Below are positions 50,497-59,959 of a stretch of 64,000 nt of DNA, piece by piece. The notes beneath the pieces are model-generated. The model saw only the letters and a program-made list of their open reading frames with translations. It was not told where the DNA came from and ran no database searches. The translations under genes were made by a program, and so were the position numbers. Position 1 is the first letter of the stretch, and each line of letters begins with the position of its first letter. The stretch is from Candidatus Woesearchaeota archaeon (GTDB lineage Archaea; Nanobdellota; Nanobdellia; Woesearchaeales; GW2011-AR4). The stretch is taken from NCBI GenBank assembly GCA_016180235.1, contig JACPBQ010000005.1, positions 35,873 to 99,872 on the forward strand, written 5' to 3'.

Positions 50497-50730
50497 ATAG
50501 GGATAGATGTATATACTCTGGAGCTGATTTATGACGTCAAGGTTGAGGATGGGAAGGCTAAAATATTAATGACGCTGACAACTCCAATGTGCCCTTACGG
50601 GCCCATGCTTATTGAGGAGATAAAGTCAAAGGTTTCTGGCATAAAAGGCATCAAAGAAGTTGAGGTTGAGGTCACTTTTGATCCTCCGTGGGAGCCTTCT
50701 GAGCAGCTAAGGGCAACTTTAGGGGTTTAA
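50497..50730 (+). pseudogene. 5'-truncated MIP18/DUF59 (SufT/PaaD-like) Fe-S assembly gene
   Basis: The frame from base 50497 reads IGIDVYTLELIYDVKVEDGKAKILMTLTTPMCPYGPMLIEEIKSKV ... EVEVEVTFDPPWEPSEQLRATLGV-stop, a clear DUF59 domain with its conserved Cys. The first 20 or so residues (usually ...ALKKVIDPE) are missing, and an in-frame TAA lies 9 bases upstream inside repeat copy C. The first in-frame ATG is deep in the domain. The gene was probably cut when the repeat arrived. Its stop overlaps the convergent GNAT stop. Confidence 0.82.
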
Positions 50731-51170
50731 ACCTTCTTTTGGTAAATTGTGTAAACTGGGCCGAATCCTAACTTTTCATGAAATCCAACAGAATTCTTAT
50801 TTGCATCAAATACATCAATAATTATTTTTTTAAATCCTTTCTTTTTTGCTATTTTAAAGGCATCATTGTATAATAACTTTCCTAATCCTTTACCCCTATA
50901 ATTTTGATTGACATATATTAAATCTACCCAAAAGAATTTTTCATAAATATACATTAGTTTGAAATCTGTTCTAAAGTATAAGAAAGCAACAGGCTTTCCT
51001 TTATCTTCAACAATCCTAATATTCTTTTTTCTTATAGCTTCTCTAAATTCTTTTTTATCTGATGGTCTTGCTTTAATATCTTTTTTAGGACGATTTTCAA
51101 GAATTCTATTTTTTTCTAAACTTTCAATGAGAAAATCAAAATCACTTTTTATTGTGTATCTAATTTTCAT
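50727..51170 (-). CDS. GNAT-family N-acetyltransferase
   Basis: 147 aa with AFLYFRTDFKLMYIYEKFFWVDLIYVNQNYRGKGLGKLLYNDAFKIAKKKGFKKIIIDVFDANKNSVGFHEKLGFGPVYTIY. The R/Q-x-x-G-x-G/A acetyl-CoA loop is NYRGKGLGK. It transfers an acetyl group to an unknown acceptor. The gene is rich in A+T compared with its neighbours, which suggests recent gain. Confidence 0.88.
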   Translation of the reverse strand: MKIRYTIKSDFDFLIESLEKNRILENRPKKDIKARPSDKKEFREAIRKKNIRIVEDKGKPVAFLYFRTDFKLMYIYEKFFWVDLIYVNQNYRGKGLGKLLYNDAFKIAKKKGFKKIIIDVFDANKNSVGFHEKLGFGPVYTIYQKKV

Positions 51171-51216
51171 AGTAATAATTTATATTTTAATCTATTTAAA
51201 TAGTTAATGATTGTTT

Positions 51217-52290
51217 TTAGAACTCAGTCAGTTTCTTAGTCTTGGTAGCGTATTTTACTATTGTGGTGTTGCCGTCCTTGCCGCCAGATGTCTTTTTGAC
51301 ATTTATGAACTTGTTTTTTTCCAGTTTTTCAATCTTCCTCTGGAAGCTCTTGTAAACCAATTTGCCACCTTGCTCCCGGTAGGTGCTGTATAGGTCTCCA
51401 ATCTTCTTCTCGGAATTGCTTTTTATCATGCTTAAAATGGACTGCTCGTCTGGGGTCAGGTCAGCGCTTTTTTTTATTGTAAAATTGCCGGCTTTTTTCA
51501 GGGCTTCTTCGGCATATTGCAGGGTTATTTTCCTTGATGATTTGTCCTCTGCCATGTTTGCCGCTTCCCTCATAAGGTATAATCCTGCCCTCATGTCCTC
51601 TGCTTCTGCTGTTTTTTTCACTATCAATTCAAAAGCATCCTTTTCCCAGACATTAGGGACAAAGGCGTAATCCATGCGCTGCCCGAGAATATCCCTGGTT
51701 TCTTCAAGATTGTACGGCTTGAATTCAAGGGTTTCTGACATCAGCCTTGACTTGACGCGGTCATCAAGGTCGTCAAACCATCCCTGGTAGTTTGTTATCA
51801 AAATAACCGATTTCCTGTATATCTCCTCAAGGATAGAGTAAAGGAAATCATACTCCTCTAATTTATCCACTTCATCAAATGCAAAAACGATTGATTTTTT
51901 GTTTGCTATTGCCTTTATTATTTCGAAAAGCTCTTCTGTCCGCTTGTTATGTGTTAATTTATAGCCAAGCTGCTCGCATATGTCCACTATAATCTTGAAA
52001 GTGGTGTTTTTCTGCCAGCAGTTTATGTAAATCGGGGTGACTTCATCTGTCTCCTCTTCCAGCTCGTTGATTACATGCCTGATAGCAGCTGTTTTTCCTA
52101 TTCCAGGGGCTCCAAAAACAAAGACGTTTTTTCCGTTTTTTCCCATCAACAGGGGCTTTACGCATGCTGCTATGTACCTCTGCTGATTTTCCCTGTGCGG
52201 CAATAGCTTTGGCAGGAAAGAATAATCCAGTGCCATCTCATTCCTGAAAAGAGATTCGTCTGAGCCTAGCATGTCCTTAAAGAGAGCCAT
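51217..52290 (-). CDS. Orc1/Cdc6-type AAA+ ATPase
   Basis: 357 aa. Walker A VFGAPGIGKTAAIRHV, Walker B IVFAFDEVDKLEEY and sensor 1 VILITNYQGWFDDLDDRVKSRL are followed by a helical lid and a C-terminal winged helix (LTPDEQSILSMIKSNSEKKIGDLYSTYREQGGKLVYKSFQRKIEKLEKNKFI). This is the archaeal replication initiator layout, so an origin may be near, although it could also be a paralog. A GGTGG ribosome binding site lies just before the ATG. Confidence 0.85.
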   Translation of the reverse strand: MALFKDMLGSDESLFRNEMALDYSFLPKLLPHRENQQRYIAACVKPLLMGKNGKNVFVFGAPGIGKTAAIRHVINELEEETDEVTPIYINCWQKNTTFKIIVDICEQLGYKLTHNKRTEELFEIIKAIANKKSIVFAFDEVDKLEEYDFLYSILEEIYRKSVILITNYQGWFDDLDDRVKSRLMSETLEFKPYNLEETRDILGQRMDYAFVPNVWEKDAFELIVKKTAEAEDMRAGLYLMREAANMAEDKSSRKITLQYAEEALKKAGNFTIKKSADLTPDEQSILSMIKSNSEKKIGDLYSTYREQGGKLVYKSFQRKIEKLEKNKFINVKKTSGGKDGNTTIVKYATKTKKLTEF

Positions 52291-52544
52291 TAAACCACCT
52301 TAAAGGGCATATTGGGATTATGGTATTTTTATGTGTTTTGGTTTTTTATAAGGGATTTAATAGGGATATAATCAAAAATCATTCCCTCAAATTCTAGGCT
52401 CGGCGCAGTGAATTGCGAGCGACTCGCTAAAAAGGCGCTCGTCGCATCTCAATGGCCTCGCATTTATTTGGATGTACCACATTAAGAACACGTTCGCATT
52501 GGCTCGTGCATTTATGTTTGATGTTAATAACAGGCTTATGGTAT
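52291..52544. other. Intergenic region upstream of Orc1/Cdc6
   Basis: 254 bp between the Orc1/Cdc6 start and the end of the Cys-rich gene. It holds AT-rich DNA with short GGGAT/ATCCC tracts (AAGGGATTTAATAGGGAT) and an inverted repeat GCGAGCGACTCGC...GGCGCTCGTCGC near 52410-52446. A replication origin often lies beside such genes, but I found no clear ORB element. No gene is visible. Confidence 0.4.
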
Positions 52545-53021
52545 CTATTCCCTTACGCACTTATCACCGCTGCAGACATAGCCTTCATTGCAGCCGCAGA
52601 GGTTGCAGTTGAAAACCAAGTTTCCATTGTCGCAGAATTTTCCATTCAAGAATGAGCATTCTCCGTATATTGAGCCGTCAGCGCATTTTTCTATCGGAGC
52701 ACATGTCCCGAACTCTGTGCAAGTCTGCCCTTCATTGCAGCCGCATTCAGTGCATTTATAGACTAAATTTCCGTCATCGCAATATAACGGCTTGGTGTTT
52801 GAGCAGGAATCATGCGGAATATCCCCAACGCATGAATTTCCAATATCGTTATTTTCATTAAACTCAATATCCTCCTGATTGTTCATTTCCGCTAAATTAT
52901 CCTGCTGATTTACAACAAAACCTGTTGTTTTCGGCTCTGAAAAAAACAAGGCCATTATAGAAACAAACATAAGCAAAGCGAGCAGAATTCCATAGAAATT
53001 TGATTTTTTGCTTAATGCCAT
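52545..53021 (-). CDS. Membrane-anchored Cys-rich protein
   Basis: 158 aa with an N-terminal TM anchor (FYGILLALLMFVSIMALFF) followed by KTTGFVV, a motif often found after the anchor in DPANN surface proteins. Two Cys-rich repeats follow: LYCDDGNLVYKCTECGCNEGQTCTEFGTC and KFCDNGNLVFNCNLCGCNEGYVCSGDKC, probably disulfide-knotted outside the cell. Function is not known. The ATG follows close behind serS, transcribed on the same strand. Confidence 0.78.
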   Translation of the reverse strand: MALSKKSNFYGILLALLMFVSIMALFFSEPKTTGFVVNQQDNLAEMNNQEDIEFNENNDIGNSCVGDIPHDSCSNTKPLYCDDGNLVYKCTECGCNEGQTCTEFGTCAPIEKCADGSIYGECSFLNGKFCDNGNLVFNCNLCGCNEGYVCSGDKCVRE

Positions 53022-53031
53022 TGTAGCCAGA

Positions 53032-54333
53032 TCATTGCTTTTTGTTGTTTGAATTATTTCTTTTTCCTATAGCCTTAATGCCGTTCATGTAAGGGACCAA
53101 AACGTCAGGTACTTTAATGCTGCCATCTTTCTGCTGGCAGTTTTCCAGTATTGCCCTTAAAGCCCTTGAAGTTGCAATAGCTGTTGAGTTCAGTGTATGC
53201 GCATATTCCTTTTCGCTGCCTTTCTGGTATTTTATATTCAGCCTTGCTGCCTGGTAAGCGGTGCAGTTTGAGCACGAAACTGCTTCCTTGTACTCTTTCT
53301 CCCTGGGCATGTAAACTTCAAGGTCATATTTTTTTGCAGCCACTATTCCAATATCTCCTGTGCACACGCTTACAATCCTGTAAGGCAATTTTAATTTCTG
53401 GAACAATTCTTCTGCATTTTTTATCAGCTCTTCATGTATTTTCCAGCTTTCTTCCGGCTTTGAAAAGACAAACTGCTCAACCTTGTTGAATTGGTGGACC
53501 CTGAACAAGCCTTTTTCGTCTATGCCGTGGCTGCCTATCTCTTTCCTGAAGCAAGCGCTTACACCAACATACCTTAAAGGCAAATCATCTTCGTTAAAAA
53601 TATAATTCTGGTACAGGGCTGCAACCGAATGCTCTGATGTCGCTATCAGATAAAGGTCTTCGTTCTCTATCTTGTACATCATTGTCTCAAAGTCCTTCAG
53701 GTCTGTAACGCCTTCATACGGCTTTCTCCTGAGCATCAAGGGGACCTGGGCCAAAATAAACCCTTTTTTAACCAGAATATCCACGGCAAACCTCTGCAAG
53801 GCCAGCTCCATCAAGGCCAATTCGTTGAATAAATAATAAAAGCCTCGCCCGGAGACTTTTGCCGCATTGTCAAAATCGCCAAGGTTCAAAGTTTCTATCA
53901 AGCTGCCGTGGTCTTTTAACTTAAAATCAAATTTTTTAATTTCGCCCCATTTCCTCACAACCTTGTTTTCAGAATCATCCTTGCCTACAGGGACGGATTC
54001 ATGAAGAATGTTAGGCAGCCTCATCAGGTAATAGCTGATTTTTTCCCTTAATTCCTCAACCCTGGAAGCAAGCTCTTTTACTTTTTGCGGAAGCTCGCCG
54101 GCTTCCCTGACTTTTGCCTTTATGTCTTTGCCCTGCTTCTTTAATTCGTTTATTTCCTCCGTTATTAAATTTCTTTTATGCCTCAGCTCCTGCTCTTTCT
54201 GCAACAGCTTGAGGTATTCCTCATCCTTTTTAATCAAGTCATCAAGCCATTTTATTTTTTCCGTGTCGTTCCTTTTCTTGAGATCCTTTCTTACAATATC
54301 AGGATTTTCCCTTATGAATTTAATGTCAAGCAT
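53032..54333 (-). CDS. serS: Seryl-tRNA synthetase
   Basis: 433-aa standard (bacterial/eukaryotic-type) SerRS. The N-terminal coiled-coil arm that grips tRNA-Ser is MLDIKFIRENPDIVRKDLKKR ... EELREKISYYLMRLPN. The class II core has YRYVGVSACFRKEIGSHG (motif 2), LFRVHQFNKVEQF, and motif 3 TALNSTAIATSRALRAILENCQQKDGSI (YAHTLNSTAIA). It charges the tRNA-Ser found at 59825. The rare methanogen SerRS type is not what is seen here. Confidence 0.96.
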   Translation of the reverse strand: MLDIKFIRENPDIVRKDLKKRNDTEKIKWLDDLIKKDEEYLKLLQKEQELRHKRNLITEEINELKKQGKDIKAKVREAGELPQKVKELASRVEELREKISYYLMRLPNILHESVPVGKDDSENKVVRKWGEIKKFDFKLKDHGSLIETLNLGDFDNAAKVSGRGFYYLFNELALMELALQRFAVDILVKKGFILAQVPLMLRRKPYEGVTDLKDFETMMYKIENEDLYLIATSEHSVAALYQNYIFNEDDLPLRYVGVSACFRKEIGSHGIDEKGLFRVHQFNKVEQFVFSKPEESWKIHEELIKNAEELFQKLKLPYRIVSVCTGDIGIVAAKKYDLEVYMPREKEYKEAVSCSNCTAYQAARLNIKYQKGSEKEYAHTLNSTAIATSRALRAILENCQQKDGSIKVPDVLVPYMNGIKAIGKRNNSNNKKQ

Positions 54334-54378
54334 AAGCCTGAATACTAAAGAAGTGTATAAAAATGTTTCTGAAAGGAA

Positions 54379-55464
54379 CTATGCTGCAAATCGTTTTTCT
54401 AAAGGTACTCCATTATCATTTAAAGGTACTCTTTGAAGAGCAATTATCAGCATAGCATGAGCCCAAGCTAGCGGAATATTTTTATTAGGTGTTCCTGTAT
54501 CTGCATAATACAATTCAGGTAATTCACCTCCTTCATTGAGAAGTCCAACTGTTTTTCTTAAATAATGTAAAGCTTGTTGTGGTTTGCCCGTCAGAGAATG
54601 AGCTATAGCAATCCATGGCAATCCCATAGACCACCTAGCCTCCTCACCTCTATTGTCATAATCATCGCCCAAAAACCGAACAACCCCATTTTCTTTTACA
54701 AGGCTACGTTCTATATTGTCCAAAATGGTTGTTGTCCGTTGTCCTGCCAAAATATTATAAGGGTACATTAATGAGAGCAATGCCATATCAACTTCCCTTC
54801 CTTCTGATTCTCGTGGCAGCAACCTATCAAGAGTGGCATACCCATTTGCTATTAGGTTGCTGTCTACTGGTATTATACGCTGTAAAGCTGACAGTCCACC
54901 CACACATGCACCAATAGAAGAAGCATGCAGGTCATGACCAACTTCCCACATCCCCTGATCTTTATCGTGCCAGTATTGTATGCTTACAAGGTAATCAACT
55001 AGCTTACCTAAAATTCTTCTGTCATGTTCATTTCTTAACACCTTTATTCCCCTAGACTCTAAATCTGCTATCTCAAACATCATTACTCCAATCGAGTCAT
55101 TTTGACTGTTGCCCCATTCGCCTGGAATTTCTTCGAGGGTGTGTGGGTTATATCTGGGATGAATATATTGGTGTGCACTCTGAGGCTTTTCTCTTATGGC
55201 TGAACCTATCTTGGATTCATGCTTTAGAAGGATATCAAGCAATGACTGTAAGGTCCTTACCGCTTCTTTGGGATGTCCAGCAGCGTCAAGCCCCATTGCA
55301 ACATAAGCATTGTCCCTGATCCAAACTTTATCATATCCATTTACTGAATTAGCAGATGCTGCAAAAAGTCCATTGGGGTACCTCATAGGTATTAGTATAG
55401 CGACTGATTGCATTACTAATTCTTTCGTATATACCGGGTTTACAAATCCTGGAATAATATACAT
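54379..55464 (-). CDS. GH15-like (glucoamylase/phosphorylase kinase-type) protein
   Basis: 361 aa; I use ATG 55464 (the track's GTG lies inside GGTGATG). It shows YPNGLFAASANSVNGYDKVWIRDNAYVAMGLDAAG, EIPGEWGNSQNDSIGVMMFEIADL, YWHDKDQGMWEVGHDLHASSIGACVGGL and ARWSMGLPWIAIAHSL. This is the alpha-toroid of glycoside hydrolase family 15 and phosphorylase kinase alpha-like proteins. It probably acts on an alpha-glucan, but the catalytic acids were not assigned. No signal peptide is seen, so it should be cytoplasmic. Confidence 0.75.
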   Translation of the reverse strand: MYIIPGFVNPVYTKELVMQSVAILIPMRYPNGLFAASANSVNGYDKVWIRDNAYVAMGLDAAGHPKEAVRTLQSLLDILLKHESKIGSAIREKPQSAHQYIHPRYNPHTLEEIPGEWGNSQNDSIGVMMFEIADLESRGIKVLRNEHDRRILGKLVDYLVSIQYWHDKDQGMWEVGHDLHASSIGACVGGLSALQRIIPVDSNLIANGYATLDRLLPRESEGREVDMALLSLMYPYNILAGQRTTTILDNIERSLVKENGVVRFLGDDYDNRGEEARWSMGLPWIAIAHSLTGKPQQALHYLRKTVGLLNEGGELPELYYADTGTPNKNIPLAWAHAMLIIALQRVPLNDNGVPLEKRFAA

Positions 55465-55554
55465 CACCAGTTAAGAGTTGAGTATTTTACGATATCACTT
55501 ATTAATAAATTTTTTGTTTCGCAAAATATTTTAAAAGAATAACTAAAATAAAAC

Positions 55555-57414
55555 TCAAACCATTAGCCTAACCTTTTCCCCCTTTTTCATAGCATCCAAA
55601 ATCATCTTTCCTATATTGTTGTGCTTTTTTATCTTAATTAATCCTGTCTTGCCGGCCTTGGCTGTAAGCAGCAGATTGTCTCCAAGGTAAACATTGATGT
55701 CCTTGTGCTGCATCCTGATGCCCAGATCAAAAAGCAGGCTGTTTTTTTTCGTGTTTAATTCGTAATGGACTTCTTCCTGTGATTTTGCTTCTGGGGCTTT
55801 CTGGCTGCTGCTTCCAAGCTCCTGGACATCAATGCTCATGCCAAGCTTTTTTTCAATCTCCGATATGTTCTTTCCCTGCTTCCCAATAATTTTTGCAATA
55901 TCTCTCTCAGGAACGTAGACAATGCATTTATTGTCGCTTAAAACTTCAACCTGAGCTTCCCTTGAGTATTTCCTGAATTCATCTTCTATCGATGAAGCGG
56001 CAAGCTTGTGGACCCCTCTTGATGCTGCGCCTGTTTCCTGCACAGGGATTACGACTGTCTGCTCACCATAGCTGTAGATTTCATATTCCAGCTTTCCTGT
56101 CTCAAAATCGTTAACTACAACGACCGGCCTTGCAAGATCGGCTTCTGTCATTCCTGACGGAACTTTTACAGTCATCTTCAATGAAAGCACTTTATTGATG
56201 AAGCCGTTTTTTATGAAAACCACAGTGTCAATGACCTGAGGGATTACTCCCATCTCTATTCTTCCGATAAACCTCTGTATGGCATCTATGGGGTTGGTTG
56301 CATGCACTACACCGACCATGCCTACGCCAGCAAGCCTCAAATCTGCAAACAATTCGAAATCCTTTGTATTGCGCATCTCATCAAATATAGTATAATCCGG
56401 CCTTGACAGCAATAATATGTCATGTATTTCCTGGGCATCCCCGTGGCTTATTGCATACTGGGTTATGTTATCAGACAGAATTAAGTCGCGAGGGGCCTCA
56501 ACCGTCTTTACTATTTTTTCCCTGGAAGCGTAAAATTCGCATAAAGCCTGCGCAAGGGTTGATTTTCCCATGCCTGGACTGCCCGCTATAAGCACACCTT
56601 CTGCCTGATCACAGATTCTTTTCATAAGCTTTTCCGACAGCTTATAATCCTCTAAACTTAATTTTTTCACAGGCCTTACGGCAGTTATTTCCCATCCGTC
56701 AGAGAATGGAGGCCTTGTTATCACAATCCTATACCTGCCCAACTGCACAATAGTGCTTCCAAAGCGCTCTATCTCGATAAAGCTATCCCGCCTTAATTTT
56801 GAGTCTTCTATAATTTCGCGGCTTATCTCCTGGATTTCTTCCTGGCTAAGCACTTTTTTTCTTAAAGCCTTAAATTCCCATTTTCCGGGCATTCCTTTCT
56901 TTGCATAAGGCATCACATTTTCCCTTAAATGGACAGACATAGTTATCTCATCGAAGAATTTTTCGAGCTTAAGCTTCTTAAGGCCTTTCTCAGAAGGCCT
57001 AAAATAGACTGATTTTATGCCCCTGGCCAATGCGACTTCTGACTGCACTTTGTCTGATGTAATTAATGTGGCATCCTCATCATAAGCCAGCTGCCTTATC
57101 AAAGCGTCTATTTCACCTAAAGAAGCATGCCTTATTTCAGCTGCTCTTGGCCTTGTGCCCTTAAAAGAAAGCTCAAATCCCTTATTTTGCGTGAGCTGCT
57201 TTATCCTTTTTATTTCATCCAGCCCCAAAAAGCCGATTGCCTTGCCAAGATTTGCCTGGTGCTCCAGCTCAGCTAAAACAGCCTCATGAATTATGACCTC
57301 GTTTGCTTTAATTTCACCTTTACCTATCTTTTCCGATAAAAGGCCTTCAATTATTACAGAAGTATCGGGCACTATCCTTTCAACATTTAAGTCTTTTTTA
57401 GTTTCAGCATTCAT
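55555..57414 (-). CDS. PIN domain - ATPase - KH domain protein
   Basis: 619 aa. The N-terminal PIN nuclease-like domain (VPDTSVIIEGLLSEKIGKGEIK ... DALIRQLAYDEDATLITSDK) has the acidic residues. The middle is a PilT/GspE-type ATPase with Walker A IAGSPGMGKSTLAQALCEF and Walker B DYTIFDEMRNTKDFELF. The C terminus holds a KH domain (CIVYVPERDIAKIIGKQGKNISEIEKKLG). This arrangement is a widely conserved archaeal protein, thought to act on RNA, possibly in ribosome or RNA quality control. The role is inferred. Confidence 0.9.
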   Translation of the reverse strand: MNAETKKDLNVERIVPDTSVIIEGLLSEKIGKGEIKANEVIIHEAVLAELEHQANLGKAIGFLGLDEIKRIKQLTQNKGFELSFKGTRPRAAEIRHASLGEIDALIRQLAYDEDATLITSDKVQSEVALARGIKSVYFRPSEKGLKKLKLEKFFDEITMSVHLRENVMPYAKKGMPGKWEFKALRKKVLSQEEIQEISREIIEDSKLRRDSFIEIERFGSTIVQLGRYRIVITRPPFSDGWEITAVRPVKKLSLEDYKLSEKLMKRICDQAEGVLIAGSPGMGKSTLAQALCEFYASREKIVKTVEAPRDLILSDNITQYAISHGDAQEIHDILLLSRPDYTIFDEMRNTKDFELFADLRLAGVGMVGVVHATNPIDAIQRFIGRIEMGVIPQVIDTVVFIKNGFINKVLSLKMTVKVPSGMTEADLARPVVVVNDFETGKLEYEIYSYGEQTVVIPVQETGAASRGVHKLAASSIEDEFRKYSREAQVEVLSDNKCIVYVPERDIAKIIGKQGKNISEIEKKLGMSIDVQELGSSSQKAPEAKSQEEVHYELNTKKNSLLFDLGIRMQHKDINVYLGDNLLLTAKAGKTGLIKIKKHNNIGKMILDAMKKGEKVRLMV

Positions 57415-57523
57415 AGTTATAATTAATTTTTACTTTCTTTATAAAACTATGCATTTTTATTAAATTTCTATATTGAAAATAATATAGTTTAGCTTAATTT
57501 TATTTATTTACAATAATGAAAAT

Positions 57524-59587
57524 TTATTTTCTCTTGAAAATAAACCTAATAATAAGGAAGAACACTATCAAGCTGCTTATTCCAACCAATAGCAATGTTT
57601 TAGGCTTTTCAAGGCTTCTTGTTATGCTGTGGAAGGCAAGCAGGATATTCTGGACTAAAGTGACATTAGAAAGCTCAACAGCAAAATTTTCGCTTGCTTC
57701 GTATTTTTTCCTGTTATTATCCTGGTATTTAACATCAATATTGAATTCGTTAGCTCCCTTGCTTAAATCCTTTCCGAGCAGGTTAACTATGAATTTCCTG
57801 TCTTCAGAAAGCTCGCTTACGACCCAGGCCTTCTTAATATTCTTATTGGACAGCGTAATCTCTACATTTTTGGGGCTTGACCTTGATTTTTTTTCCAGCA
57901 GGAATGAGAGCTTATATTCGTCTTTATACCCAACCTTGGCAGGGGCTTCTATCCGGCTTATCGTTATATTTGGAGCATCCAGAACATCAACATCAAGGTA
58001 AGCTGCTTTCGAGACATCTGCATTTTTTAAATCCAATACCAACTGCTGCTTTTCTTCCCTAATGTCTTCCACAGAGAAATTAAAGCTCTTTTCCTGCGAT
58101 ATCCCAAGATCAAATTTCTCGCATTCATTTGCCAAGCAAAAATCAAAATTTTCCAGGAAAGCATTCCCGATATTTTTTACTCTGCACTGCACCAGGGCAG
58201 TTTCGTAGGAATAGAATTCATTTTTATCTATGCTGCAACCGATGCTTACATCCTTTGAATATATTTTTTGCTCCTCTTCCTGCTTCTGCCTGAGGACGCT
58301 GTGAATATCTTCCAAAGAAAGGACAATATCATTTTTTGCTGACTTGAATTCGATGCTTTCTGTAAAATTCCTCAAAGTGCTTACTGTGACCGGGAAAGTA
58401 TAGGCATAATTATTCTCCAGATTCTCAGATATTTTTGCGATCCAGAACACGCTTTTCTTTTCCTTCGGCTTTAACACTATATTTTTGGCAAAGTTTTCTG
58501 TCAATTCAACCTCTTTTGGCCTCGAGAGATAAATCTCTGAAGAAATGTAGTAATCTTCGAGGTTTTCCAAAGAGACCATTATCAGGTTATATGAGCCAAA
58601 GCCGACATTGTCCTTTAAAACGTCAATGCCTAAACCAATGGGCTGCCCTGCCCTTCCTGACTTTGCCTCAACATCTGCTTTTACGTCAAGATCTTTTGTT
58701 TCCAGATCAACATTTCTTGAGAGCCACTTGTACTGGACAGAAGGCTCTGCGCTGTCTATTGATTCCTTCAGCTTTACATGCGTAGGGTCTATGTAGCCGA
58801 ACTGGCCGTAGGTAACATCATAAGGGACCCATCCATAGCCCGGAAAGTAAACCTCTGCCCAGCCATGAGAGCCCCAGTTTTCCGGGAACAGGTCGCTGTT
58901 CGTGTATGCCACGCCAGAAACGAATTTTGCCGGAATTCCAACAGACCTCAGCATCGCGATGAATAAGCTTGTCAATTCATCACATACGCCTTCCCTGTTT
59001 TCCAAAACCCATGATGCTTTCTGGCTCACATCAGCAGTCAGGGTGCTTAAGTCATATTTTATGTTGCCTTTTGTCCACTCAGCCAGCTTATCCACAACAA
59101 CATACAAATCATCCTGGCCCTCAACCAGCTGGGATGCAAGATTTATTACATCCTCATCATTAGAATCTATTATCTCCTGCGGCTGTATGAATGGTTTTAG
59201 GTCCTCCGGCAGGTCTGCTATCGGGAACGGTATTTTTTCCGTTATTTCTATAAGATCATTGCTTGTCTTCATTTTTGCCCTGTAGCCGAAGCTTATCTTG
59301 CTTTTTGGATTCTGCCATTCAAACTGCAAAGAATTGCTTTCCTTTTTCGCCTCCGGGTAAACCTCAAATGCCACGACTTCCTGGTTGAAGCTGCCATAAG
59401 GATAATGAGTCAGGTTAACTTTTATATAATCTACTTTATAATCAGAATCCCTTGGAGTTATATCAGCTCCGGAGGAAAGATTCACATTTATTATAAGATT
59501 CTGGCTGTTGATGAACCAGTCGTCCTGAGAGTAAGCAATATTAACAACCAGCAAAAAAGATATAAAAAACAACAATATTTTTCTCAT
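57524..59587 (-). CDS. Secreted transglutaminase-like protein with C-terminal membrane anchor
   Basis: 687 aa with signal MRKILLFFISFLLVVNIAYSQ and a final TM segment LLLVGISSLIVFFLIIRFIFKRK. The transglutaminase/protease core lies at about residues 190-260: REGVCDELTSLFIAMLRSVGIPAKFVSGVAY (Cys), GSHGWAEVYFPGYGWVPYDVTYGQFG (His, Asp). The rest forms beta-rich Ig-like domains. Such exported Cys-His-Asp enzymes cut or crosslink proteins at the cell surface. Substrate unknown. Confidence 0.88.
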   Translation of the reverse strand: MRKILLFFISFLLVVNIAYSQDDWFINSQNLIINVNLSSGADITPRDSDYKVDYIKVNLTHYPYGSFNQEVVAFEVYPEAKKESNSLQFEWQNPKSKISFGYRAKMKTSNDLIEITEKIPFPIADLPEDLKPFIQPQEIIDSNDEDVINLASQLVEGQDDLYVVVDKLAEWTKGNIKYDLSTLTADVSQKASWVLENREGVCDELTSLFIAMLRSVGIPAKFVSGVAYTNSDLFPENWGSHGWAEVYFPGYGWVPYDVTYGQFGYIDPTHVKLKESIDSAEPSVQYKWLSRNVDLETKDLDVKADVEAKSGRAGQPIGLGIDVLKDNVGFGSYNLIMVSLENLEDYYISSEIYLSRPKEVELTENFAKNIVLKPKEKKSVFWIAKISENLENNYAYTFPVTVSTLRNFTESIEFKSAKNDIVLSLEDIHSVLRQKQEEEQKIYSKDVSIGCSIDKNEFYSYETALVQCRVKNIGNAFLENFDFCLANECEKFDLGISQEKSFNFSVEDIREEKQQLVLDLKNADVSKAAYLDVDVLDAPNITISRIEAPAKVGYKDEYKLSFLLEKKSRSSPKNVEITLSNKNIKKAWVVSELSEDRKFIVNLLGKDLSKGANEFNIDVKYQDNNRKKYEASENFAVELSNVTLVQNILLAFHSITRSLEKPKTLLLVGISSLIVFFLIIRFIFKRK

Positions 59588-59730
59588 TTGAATTTTTTAA
59601 GTATTTTAATTTAAATAAGTATTGGTGTTTTTGAGCACCAGTCTGATATTATTAACTGAATCTCAATCTGTTTGCCTTCGGCAAAAGTCTAAATTTATTA
59701 TTATCTTATTTCAATCTTCCCCGCAATTCT

Positions 59731-59774
59731 AGTGCGAGGCGTTGCTCTCTTACATAATAACGCAACGCCTCGCG
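59731..59774. repeat. Dispersed GC-rich hairpin repeat, family 2 (copy 3)
   Basis: AGTGCGAGGCGTTGCTCTCTTACATAATAACGCAACGCCTCGC pairs GCGAGGCGTTGC perfectly with GCAACGCCTCGC. A TTTGCCTTCGGCAAA mini-hairpin lies about 55 bp upstream. It aligns with 22065 and 33117. The spacer here is otherwise AT-rich and carries the tRNA-Ser promoter (GCTTTATAAACG, about 30 bp before the tRNA). Confidence 0.6.
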
Positions 59775-59824
59775 GATTTATTTTTAATAAGCTTTATAAA
59801 CGAAATTGTAATTTCTTATTTTAT

Positions 59825-59947
59825 GCCGCGGTCGCTTAGCCTGGTATAGCGCTGGATTGCTAGAAGCATCGCTTCTTAGAAACCTACTATACTTTACAAA
59901 AATTCAGTGTCCGCAAGGACTCGAGAGTTCAAATCTCTCCCGCGGCG
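59825..59947 (+). tRNA. tRNA-Ser(GCU) with a 39-nt intron
   Basis: Acceptor GCCGCGG/CCGCGGC, T arm GAGAG-TTCAAAT-CTCTC and a long variable arm TGTCC-GCAA-GGAC are as expected for type II tRNA-Ser. The anticodon stem CTGGA/TTCAG encloses TTGCTA, then a 39-nt insert that folds GAAGC-ATC-GCTTC, then A, giving anticodon GCT. Length 123 minus 39 gives 84 nt. The intron is at 37/38, the canonical site. Confidence 0.88.
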
Positions 59948-59959
59948 TTTTTTTTTAAA

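Noticed and set aside
52291-52544. Replication origin next to Orc1/Cdc6
   Set aside because: Position is plausible, but no paired ORB motifs or long AT-rich unwinding tract could be recognised, so it is listed only as an intergenic region.
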